Shown here piece after piece: positions 57,887 to 64,000 of a stretch of DNA of 64,000 bases. Within the stretch, counting starts at the first letter, position 1, and every line of letters begins with the position of its first letter. The translations under genes and the position numbers were made by a program. The DNA comes from Ectothiorhodospiraceae bacterium BW-2 (GTDB lineage: Bacteria; Pseudomonadota; Gammaproteobacteria; Thiohalomonadales; Thiohalomonadaceae), in contig CP032507.1 in the NCBI GenBank assembly GCA_008375315.1, forward strand, positions 930,001 to 994,000, in the 5' to 3' direction. The notes under the pieces were generated by a model. That model did no database searches and was not told where the DNA came from. It was given only the letters and a program-made list of their open reading frames with translations.

Positions 57887-59899
57887 TTAGTCCTGGAGAA
57901 TCAGACGGAAGCCGTAGTCGTACACGCGGTTGCCGGTGTAGTTCCAGTTGCGGTCGGCCGAACGGAGGCTGTTCGGTTTGAAGTTCCAGGAACCACCGCG
58001 CAGAACGCGCAGGCCACACTCACCGCTCTCCCAAGCACTGCCATCAGCCGGAGCGCCATGGTAGCTGTTGTTCCAACAATCCTGCACCCACTCCCAGACA
58101 TTGCCGCTCATGTCATATAACCCAAAGGCGTTGGGTTTGAAACTGCCTACCGGTGCCGTGCTTTTGTCATCCCATTGGCTGCCACAGCCGTCACAGTTGG
58201 CGTTGTTGCGGCCGATGTTATCTCCCCACCAGTATTTTGTCGTCGTTCCCCCTCGCGCCGCATACTCCCATTGCGCTTCAGAGGGTAATGCGTAGCGTTT
58301 GCCTGTCTGACGATTCAGCCAAGGAATGTATTTTTGGGTAATATCGTCCCAGCTTACTTCGATAACCGGACGGTTGCCTTTACCCCAACCATTATCGCCT
58401 CCGTCTCCATCATTGTTAGGGCAGACTCCTGCGTCTATGCAGGGTTGGTACTGTGCCCAGGTGATTTCATACTTACCCATTTGAAAATTGTCAACACAGA
58501 CGCGGTGCACCGGTTTTTCATCACTGTCACCACTGTTGCTGCCCATCTGATAGCAGCCACCGGGCACTGGTTCCATCTCCGGTTCGTAGCTGCGCCGCTG
58601 CTGGCTGCTGGTTGTCGTCGGGCGTGAGCTGCTTTGTGAGGGGGCGCTCGTTTGTTGTACCGACTGGGCTATCTCACTGAGCGTGACAGGGTGCACTGTC
58701 GCTCTGCCACCGTGCTCGACCCACTCAAGATGCTTTTCATAGCCGTCCGCCGTGACTTCAATCCGGTAGCGGCCATCTTTTAGTTCTATGCCATCATAGT
58801 ATTTCGGGACGATGTTAAGAATGCGAACACGGGCGTTGGCTGGGGTGGTGCTGACGGTGAACGGGTGGTTTAACGGTTCGCGGTTCAGTGGCGTTAAGTC
58901 AAAAGTGTAGCTGATGTTATCTCCTAACGACAGGGTAAAGGTTTCGGTTTGGCTCTCATAACCGCTCTTTTCTACCTTAACTTCCGCCTTGCCCGCTTGT
59001 CGCACAAAGCTCTTTGGCGTCGCTCCGGCATAACCGCCATTAAGCCGTATCGTCGCCCCTGCCGGCTCGCTCTCAATGGTTAAGGTCGCCGTGGTTTGGT
59101 CTTTTTGTTGCCCTATGGTGCCGGCTCCGCCACCGGCGACTTGTATCGGCTCCTGCTCGCTCGGCGGAATAAAGAAAAAGTCCCCTAATATATTGCCTTC
59201 GATGTAGGGCGTCTGGCTGTCACCGCTCTTTTGATTGACCTCTATCGCGGTCTGTTTGAACACTTCTTCTATCGCTAGCCCCGGGGTGTTGATGGAGGCA
59301 ACTAAGTTTTGGGTAAATAGGCCGTTATCTTCTGCCCCATCTGAGGCTACATTACCCGGCTGGGTGGCGTAGAGAATGAGGGAGCCTTTCGGGGCCGCCA
59401 TTTTGGCTAAGCCCTGGGTCTCTACGCTACGAAAGCCGCGACTAAACGGGTTGTTGCGGCAGGCATCGAGTATCAGCATGTTCAGGCCGTTATTGGCCAC
59501 TTCAAAGCTTTTGAGTATTCTGCCCGCATCTATCGATTCAAATTCAACATCCGCTTCGGTTGAGATACTCGCCCCTACCGGTATCAGGTAGTTGCGCCCA
59601 TTCACCTCTAGGCCGTGGCCGGCGTAGTAGAACAGGCCAATGCTCTCTTGGTCGAGTTTGCGGGTGAATTGTTGTATCGCCTCTTTCATGGTACGACGGT
59701 TGGCGTTCAGATGGGTCGATACCTTGAAACCATACTGTTTCAGGGTCTTCTCCATCAGCCTTGCATCGTTTAGCGGGTTCTTTAGTTCGGCACTGCCGTC
59801 GTAGTTGGCGTTGCCTATTACCAGGGCGTGGCGGCTCTGGGCTGTGGCTGCGGTGACCAAAAACAGTAGTAGCAAAGTGAGTAGTAAACGGATAGTCAT
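57887..59899 (-). CDS. Secreted caspase-PEGA-FGE (C-type lectin) protein with DGR variable tail
   Basis: This 670-residue protein has a signal peptide (MTIRLLLTLLLLFLVTAATA), then a caspase-like C14 peptidase with the catalytic dyad His95 (YYAGHGLEV) and Cys147 (LILDACRNNPFSR). Two PEGA repeats (about 265-335 and 345-410), a Ser/Thr linker and an FGE-sulfatase/C-type-lectin domain (about 440-670) follow. The last domain has GNVWEWVQDCW, RVLRGGSW, RSADRNWNY and YGFRLILQD. The C-terminal arrangement is that of DGR variable proteins. It plausibly acts as an envelope or periplasmic sensor whose ligand-binding tip is diversifiable and whose output is proteolysis; that model is inference. Confidence 0.88.
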   Translation of the reverse strand: MTIRLLLTLLLLFLVTAATAQSRHALVIGNANYDGSAELKNPLNDARLMEKTLKQYGFKVSTHLNANRRTMKEAIQQFTRKLDQESIGLFYYAGHGLEVNGRNYLIPVGASISTEADVEFESIDAGRILKSFEVANNGLNMLILDACRNNPFSRGFRSVETQGLAKMAAPKGSLILYATQPGNVASDGAEDNGLFTQNLVASINTPGLAIEEVFKQTAIEVNQKSGDSQTPYIEGNILGDFFFIPPSEQEPIQVAGGGAGTIGQQKDQTTATLTIESEPAGATIRLNGGYAGATPKSFVRQAGKAEVKVEKSGYESQTETFTLSLGDNISYTFDLTPLNREPLNHPFTVSTTPANARVRILNIVPKYYDGIELKDGRYRIEVTADGYEKHLEWVEHGGRATVHPVTLSEIAQSVQQTSAPSQSSSRPTTTSSQQRRSYEPEMEPVPGGCYQMGSNSGDSDEKPVHRVCVDNFQMGKYEITWAQYQPCIDAGVCPNNDGDGGDNGWGKGNRPVIEVSWDDITQKYIPWLNRQTGKRYALPSEAQWEYAARGGTTTKYWWGDNIGRNNANCDGCGSQWDDKSTAPVGSFKPNAFGLYDMSGNVWEWVQDCWNNSYHGAPADGSAWESGECGLRVLRGGSWNFKPNSLRSADRNWNYTGNRVYDYGFRLILQD
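57893..58005 (-). other. DGR variable region (VR) of the caspase-FGE gene
   Basis: Encodes the tail from RGGSW to GFRLILQ. The last 23 bp are identical to the template-like segment at 57475-57497; mismatches begin upstream and fall mainly on template adenines (AAC to TAC, GAC, ACC; GAC to GGC). Residues differing are in the solvent-exposed FGE/CLec loop known to vary in other DGR proteins. Confidence 0.7.
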
Positions 59900-59931
59900 T
59901 AGTGGTTCTCCCTAGATAGTATCAGTCGGTA

Positions 59932-60135
59932 TTAGGCAACATCATCTAATATGCGTTCGATTTGTAGCGGATAGTGGCCTTGTTTAGCCGCTTCAAAGAT
60001 GGTCATCTCCCCTATTCCTTCGGCAGTATAACCGATATGGATATGCCAGTTCAGCGATTCGTCCCGAACTATCGGCGCTTTGCTAAATTCGATATAGAGG
60101 GTGTCTTCTGCTTCATAGTAGGCAATTTTCATCAT
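59932..60135 (-). CDS. DUF2283 family protein
   Basis: The 67-residue protein matches DUF2283: KIAYYEAEDTLYIEFSKAPI, then IHIGYTAEGIGEMTIFEAAK. It overlaps the DUF4258 gene stop (TAATG), the usual order of this pair, which is thought to be a toxin-antitoxin module with DUF2283 as antitoxin. Activity is inferred from pairing. Confidence 0.85.
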   Translation of the reverse strand: MMKIAYYEAEDTLYIEFSKAPIVRDESLNWHIHIGYTAEGIGEMTIFEAAKQGHYPLQIERILDDVA

Positions 60136-60401
60136 TACTCTCTCAGTTGCCAGTGAATCATGACGGTTTTGACGATAATCGCTTCTGCCGTGGCTACGGC
60201 AGCACAGATTAAATTATCGGCGCGCCGGGTAAAGTGGTGATGTATCCAGCCATGGGTACCGTGGTCAGGCCGATATTCACCTTGTTCAATGAGTTCTTTC
60301 ATTTCGCTCAGTCGGATATTGCGCTTGCTCATCGCTTCTATGGCATGGTCAGTCAGCCAGACTGTTTTGTGGTAGCGGGGACTGTAAAACGAATCACTCA
60401 T
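60135..60401 (-). CDS. DUF4258 family protein (putative toxin)
   Basis: The 88-residue protein has the DUF4258 pattern VWLTDHAIEAMSKRNIRLSE and the C-terminal IVKTVMIHW strand. Such proteins share the RelE/BrnT-like small RNase fold in part, and pair with DUF2283. Its start overlaps the OmpA-like stop by 4 bp, so the three genes form one transcription unit. Confidence 0.82.
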   Translation of the reverse strand: MSDSFYSPRYHKTVWLTDHAIEAMSKRNIRLSEMKELIEQGEYRPDHGTHGWIHHHFTRRADNLICAAVATAEAIIVKTVMIHWQLRE

Positions 60402-60973
60402 GGCTGTAGTCGAGTAATCTCTACCCGCCGGTTCTGTTGCCGACCGGCAGGGCTGGTGTTCGGTGCCAGCGGTTGGCTCTCCCCCCGTCCTGAGCTCTGC
60501 AGCCGGGTGGCTTCAATATGGCGTTGTTCGCTCAGGTAGCGCTCTACCGATGCGGCGCGGCGTTCGCTGAGTTGCTGGTTGTAGCTCTCTCTCCCCCTTG
60601 AGTCGGTGTGGCCAATAATCTCTATCCGGCTCTGGCGTAGTTTCGGGTGGTTCAGCGCGGCGGCGAGTTCGTCTAGTAGTTTGATTGAGCCCGGTCGCAG
60701 GGTGGCGGCGTTGGTGTCAAATTCAATCCGCAGGTTAACCCGTCCCGAGGGCTCTTCTGTAGCAGGCATCGATTGGTTTTGTACCGGCTGTAATCCCCGC
60801 TCCTCTGCTCCGGGGCGAATAAAAGAGCGAGTTAACGGGGCGGCTCCACCACTTAGCGCCCGAACCATGTCGTCACGGTTGTCAGCAAACGGGGCGGCGT
60901 GCAGGGCTTGATTCAGGATGAGCAGGATGAGGGCGGTAACGAGGGAGGGCATGGCTGCAGGGCTATCGGGCAT
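60398..60973 (-). CDS. OmpA-family peptidoglycan-binding protein
   Basis: The product has a signal sequence (MPSLVTALILLILNQALHAA from the ATG at 60952) and a C-terminal OmpA domain (about 80-190). Its peptidoglycan-binding hallmarks are LRIEFDTNAATLRPGSIKLL, IIGHTDSRGRESYNQQLSER (HTD and NxxLSxRRA), and QQNRRVEIT. The protein would sit in the periplasm bound to the wall. The longer start at 60973 reads into the broken DUF4384 copy; 60952 is likely the true start. Confidence 0.85.
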   Translation of the reverse strand: MPDSPAAMPSLVTALILLILNQALHAAPFADNRDDMVRALSGGAAPLTRSFIRPGAEERGLQPVQNQSMPATEEPSGRVNLRIEFDTNAATLRPGSIKLLDELAAALNHPKLRQSRIEIIGHTDSRGRESYNQQLSERRAASVERYLSEQRHIEATRLQSSGRGESQPLAPNTSPAGRQQNRRVEITRLQP

Positions 60974-61169
60974 AGCTGGTGTGGCTGAGTGTGGTTTCGG
61001 CGCTGGCGGTGTCGCTTTTAACTTCGACTTTGAGCGATTCGGAGGGTGCTCCTAAGGCGTTACGCCGGGCATCGCTGGTGGTCGGGCCATAGCCTTCAGC
61101 GGTCAGGGTCGCTGACCATGCCGGTGGGAGTATGAGTAACAGTAGCAGAGGCAGTAGTCGATAGTTCAT
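60963..61169 (-). pseudogene. Truncated duplicate of the DUF4384-type gene
   Basis: From the ATG at 61169 the first about 60 codons (MNYRLLPLLLLLILPPAWSA, TLTAEGYGPTTSDARRNALG) are almost identical to the gene at 36.35-37.77 kb, as are about 85 bp upstream. Homology ends near 60998 and a chimeric tail (TTLSHTSYAR) leads to a stop. It is a recombination product, not a gene. Confidence 0.88.
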
Positions 61170-61257
61170 GCTCGTAAGCCTATGGTGGTTAAAGGGGGGG
61201 TAAGGCATACTACCGAAACGGGTCGCTGGGCTCAAGTCAAATAGCTGGGCGATTCGG

Positions 61258-63066
61258 TCAGCACTCACTCAACCACACCAGCCGACTAAAGCCGAGTAGC
61301 ACCACTGCATGGCGTTGTAGTTGCCACGCTTTTTGGGATTGGTCGTGCTGTAGTTGTTGCCAGTAAACTTCTCCCTGCTGCTTCGCGCCTTCGAGCGCGG
61401 CTTTGACCAGCGGTAACTCGGCTAACTCCTCGCGGCTCATCGTTTGCAGCTCGCGGTCGCTCAGTTTGAGCTGTTTGAGCGGGATGAATTTGAGTTCAAA
61501 CAGGTGGTCGAGGAGCGGGCTCTGGCGGCGGTCGGGGCGGACTTCGAACAGAATGTCGATATATTGCTTGCCGGTTGCCGCTTCCGATTGGGTGTTGTAG
61601 AAGAAGGTGTTGTGTAGCAGGGTCATGAAAATTAGTTTCGGGCTTAACTCATTGGCCCAGCGCAGGTCGCGATTGGCGAGGCTTTGGAGCATATTCTGTT
61701 CGATAAAGGCTGCTAGCGGTGCCATTTCGCCACTTAGGTAGAACGCTTCCGCCACCGCTTCGCGGGTGTTGACTAACTCATAGCTGGGGAGTAGCTCCTG
61801 CTGCAGCCGCTCTAAGTAGAGCTGGCGTATCACTTGGTTGGGGATTTTTAGGTAGGTCTTACCCAAAGCGTCGTTTCCGTCAACGGTTAATACGCCAAAC
61901 CAGTAGAGCAGCGACAGCAGGTAGCCCTCATCCGGTACTTCGCGCGCTAACAGCTTTTCGATGCCAAAGCCGGTCTGGAGCCACATTGTCACTGCGCGGT
62001 CGCTGGCGGTGAGTTGTTCAATCACTTCGCTGCCGTGCGGCAGGCTGGCGATGTAGGCGATGCGGTTTTTGTCCATCGCTAGGTTATCATCCAGCATCTG
62101 TTTGGGGTATTCGCAGCTGTGTTGCCACTGTTTCCAGAAGTAGAGGCAGAGGGTCGGGTTGTAGAGTCGGGTGTCACTCGCTTCGCTAAAGCAGTAGCCG
62201 TTGTAGTAGTGGCGCATCACTTCCATCGCTTCCATCGCCGCTCCCGGCGGTAGCTGGCACAGCTGCGCAATCTGCCGGTTCATCGCCACCACTTCATCGC
62301 GCTCAAAGCCGCACAGTCGATTAAATTCGGCAAAATGGCTGATGTTCTCCACCACATTGTAGCCGCTGGTGATGTCGCTCATCACTAAGGGGGAGACGCC
62401 GGTGAGAAAGACCCGTTCTAGTCCGCGACCGCCCGCCAGCGATTTCACCATCTTAAAGACGGTTTTGATAATGCCTTCACCCGTGGTGAGTGCATCGTAG
62501 CGTGCTTTGCCTTGGGCGCGGCTGGTGAGCACTTCGTTGGCGAAGTTGTCGTACTCATCAACCAATAGGTAGAGCGGGTGGCCGAGCGTTTTCACAGCGG
62601 CCAGCAGATTTTCGAGACTCCCTAGCGCATCGTCAAGGTTAAGCACCACCTCTTGGTTCAGGTATTCGGCGTAGCGACTATTAAAGAAGTTAATCGAGCT
62701 ATTGATATGACGATGCACACTGCGTGCTATCGTCATCACATCACCACTAGCATCAATGGCGGAGAAGTCCCAGTTAAGAATCAGGTAACGGTTGCGGTTC
62801 GGGGTTGGATTCTGGCCGATAGTCAAAGCGCCGAATAGGGTCTCAAACTGCTCTGTCCGGCCGAGGTCGTAGTAGTTCTCCAGCATCGATAGCAGGCAGC
62901 TCTTACCAAAACGGCGCGGGCGCAGGAACAGTAGCTGTCGCCCTGCCTCTTCGATGGCTGGAATGAGGTCGGTGCGGTCGGCGTAGTAGTACCCTTCACT
63001 AATCAGGGCGTTAAAGTCGCTTAAGCCATAGGGGAGTTTAATCGGTATAGGTTGCTGCTGTTTCAT
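61258..63066 (-). CDS. AAA-ATPase-like / PD-(D/E)XK_9 (DUF1703-type) protein, copy 2
   Basis: The 602-residue near-duplicate of the gene at 55.5-57.3 kb has the same P-loop RPRRFGKSCLLSML, Walker B and ELK motifs, and the natural C-terminus (VWLSEC). The two differ mainly in residues about 125-160, where copy 2 has SSINFFNSRYAEYLNQEVVL and copy 1 has SAIERFSLRYHKQLQQPVRL; flanks on both sides are almost identical. The ~60 bp upstream are also shared. It interrupts the DGR reverse transcriptase at 63.13 kb. Confidence 0.85.
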   Translation of the reverse strand: MKQQQPIPIKLPYGLSDFNALISEGYYYADRTDLIPAIEEAGRQLLFLRPRRFGKSCLLSMLENYYDLGRTEQFETLFGALTIGQNPTPNRNRYLILNWDFSAIDASGDVMTIARSVHRHINSSINFFNSRYAEYLNQEVVLNLDDALGSLENLLAAVKTLGHPLYLLVDEYDNFANEVLTSRAQGKARYDALTTGEGIIKTVFKMVKSLAGGRGLERVFLTGVSPLVMSDITSGYNVVENISHFAEFNRLCGFERDEVVAMNRQIAQLCQLPPGAAMEAMEVMRHYYNGYCFSEASDTRLYNPTLCLYFWKQWQHSCEYPKQMLDDNLAMDKNRIAYIASLPHGSEVIEQLTASDRAVTMWLQTGFGIEKLLAREVPDEGYLLSLLYWFGVLTVDGNDALGKTYLKIPNQVIRQLYLERLQQELLPSYELVNTREAVAEAFYLSGEMAPLAAFIEQNMLQSLANRDLRWANELSPKLIFMTLLHNTFFYNTQSEAATGKQYIDILFEVRPDRRQSPLLDHLFELKFIPLKQLKLSDRELQTMSREELAELPLVKAALEGAKQQGEVYWQQLQHDQSQKAWQLQRHAVVLLGFSRLVWLSEC

Positions 63067-63127
63067 TGGTTGTTATCCGGGTTTTAGCTGGAAGAGAAAA
63101 AGGGGACGCAGGGCGTTCGCCGAAGCT

Positions 63128-63424
63128 ACCAATCGCCGGCTCTATCAGGCTCATCACTGCATGGTGTACCACCCGGTCTCTGAACGGCGCGGCGGCGATT
63201 TGACGCGGCTTGCGCTCATAGAGGGTAAAGAGGCGGTAGCGATCTGGGCGGTAGGTGTGGTGCTGTAGTTCTTGTTGCAGTTTAACTAGCTCCTGCTCCA
63301 AATTAAGACTAAACCACAGCATCGCCCTTTTATGGCGCTTGCCCCGCCGAGCCAGACGATAGGCGTGATAGAGGTGTTCCAAAGTCATGAGTTGTGGCCA
63401 GAGTTGGCTAAGGCGTTTACGCAC
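63128..63424 (-). pseudogene. DGR reverse transcriptase, N-terminal fragment
   Basis: About 98 residues survive: LMTLEHLYHAYRLARRGKRH, LNLEQELVKLQQELQHHTYR, then LFTLYERKPRQIAAAPFRDR and VVHHAVMSLIEP. This is the finger region (RT0-RT2) of group II intron/DGR-type RTs. The palm with its catalytic YxDD motif is missing; the frame instead enters the sequence upstream of the ATPase copy 2. The start is GTG at 63424, overlapping the avd fragment's stop; an internal ATG lies at codon 13. Confidence 0.82.
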
Positions 63425-63490
63425 GGCTATGGCGCAGCCAGCCCCCTATCTGTTGCCCTAACTGCTCTGTGCCGTAACTGTAGCGTTTGA
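63417..63490 (-). pseudogene. avd: DGR accessory protein Avd, C-terminal fragment
   Basis: In the frame ending TAA at 63417 the minus strand reads LYIGIKRYSYGTEQLGQQIG then GWLRHSRA, the helix-4 ending of Avd-like proteins (RY-Y...L...IGGWL). It directly precedes and overlaps the RT start, the normal avd-RT order. The N-terminal half is 5.7 kb away at 57.6-57.7 kb. Confidence 0.6.
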
Positions 63491-64000
63491 TGCCAATGTA
63501 AAGACGCTGTGCGCCGGTACTTCCTCTCCCGCACTGCCGGCGGTGATAAAGCGTCTTACCGGTTCGGCCATCAGTTTGCTAATCAGTGGCGGTGGTTCAT
63601 CCGCCCCTTTGGTCGCTAAAATGGTGCCGGAAAAACAGCTATCAAACAGAAACAGTACATGGTTGGTGGTGATGTTGCGGTTCCACGCCAAGATGTCGTT
63701 AAAGTTAAGTGCTTTGCGCCGAAACCCTGCTTCATCACGGGAGGGGAGCGGTGCATCGGTCGGGACTAAAAAGCCTTGCCGCCCGTTATCAAGGCTGTAA
63801 CCGTGACCAGAGTAATAGACCAGCAGACGGTTATTACGGGCGTAGCCATACTGTTCCAGAAACTGTTTTATCTCCGCTTCTAGTTCGCGGCTGTCAGGGT
63901 TATCGAGACGGTGAATTTGGTAGCTCTGCTCTTCTAAAACCGCCACAACATCATCCAGCTCTGTGGGGATGCTGTCTAAATCGTCCCACCCCGCCGTGTA
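63458..64000 (-). CDS. Caspase-like (C14) protein fragment, open at window edge
   Basis: The frame is open from the window end. It carries a caspase catalytic core: NNRLLVYYSGHGYSLDNGRQ with His, and HVLFLFDSCFSGTILATKG with Cys, then RRFITAGSAGEEVP. After SVFT near 63490 it leaves caspase homology and reads antisense frame of the avd fragment to a stop at 63458, so its C-terminus is chimeric. The N-terminus lies beyond the window. A second caspase next to DGR parts supports a caspase-linked function for the cluster. Confidence 0.78.
   Translation of the reverse strand, partial: YTAGWDDLDSIPTELDDVVAVLEEQSYQIHRLDNPDSRELEAEIKQFLEQYGYARNNRLLVYYSGHGYSLDNGRQGFLVPTDAPLPSRDEAGFRRKALNFNDILAWNRNITTNHVLFLFDSCFSGTILATKGADEPPPLISKLMAEPVRRFITAGSAGEEVPAHSVFTLASNATVTAQSS

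Noticed and set aside
63458-63490. True C-terminus of the partial caspase
   Set aside because: These codons lie in the avd fragment read in another frame; caspase similarity stops just before.

Overview
The window looks like a chromosome segment of a gammaproteobacterium. The evidence is a class I adenylate cyclase, gammaproteobacterial-type mre/mrd, tilS-accA and rpsI-rplM blocks, and DUF2835 and DUF4124 proteins. A four-gene ferredoxin-type 2-oxoacid oxidoreductase, a dihaem peroxidase, c-di-GMP enzymes, and a caspase/DGR/RAYT/PIN-rich accessory region resemble large sulfur-oxidising lineages (Thiotrichales or Chromatiales). That placement is inference; no rRNA or marker phylogeny is available here.

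Left half (1-29.9 kb), compact housekeeping DNA. The elongasome operon mreB-mreC-mreD-mrdA-rodA runs on the minus strand. It is followed by nadK with an RND exporter, tRNA-Gly(CCC), rplM-rpsI, a TSUP permease, a dynamin-like GTPase, a UreH2-type membrane protein with an AmpG-like permease, a dihaem cytochrome c peroxidase and trxB. Next come an REC-EAL response regulator and a diguanylate cyclase with a CXXCH motif, then tilS and accA, a lone YejE-type permease, and the gamma-alpha-beta-FAD/Fe-S genes of a 2-oxoacid:ferredoxin oxidoreductase. The block ends at tRNA-Ser(GCU).

Middle (29.9-55 kb), decay and mobile DNA. Intact cyaA and a pteridine-reductase-like SDR sit among wrecks: a topB lacking its middle, truncated or frameshifted PIN toxins, and a type III-like R-M operon that carries a PIN/partner pair between mod and res and whose res gene is cut by a mobile element. 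Five copies of one REP-associated tyrosine transposase (RAYT) element with about 32-bp terminal inverted repeats are present. One is full length, one is frameshifted, two are internally deleted MITE-like forms, and one is split by an IS3-family element. Two attC-like sites flank a PIN cassette, suggesting a fragment of an integron array. A complete type II R-M pair and IS4, IS66 and IS982 remnants fill the rest.

Right end (55-64 kb), a scrambled diversity-generating retroelement (DGR). A secreted caspase-PEGA-PEGA-FGE/C-type-lectin protein ends in a variable-region-like tail. Its last 48 bp align to an AAC-rich template-like segment 0.4 kb downstream, and 7 of 9 mismatches fall on template adenines. 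The avd gene is split into an N-terminal part (57.7 kb) and a C-terminal part (63.4 kb). The reverse transcriptase survives only as about its first 100 residues. Both breaks abut near-identical 1.8-kb copies of an AAA-ATPase/PD-(D/E)XK gene. Those copies differ mostly in one roughly 40-residue patch. A truncated duplicate of a DUF4384-type gene from 36-38 kb also sits here, which suggests ectopic recombination between the two loci.
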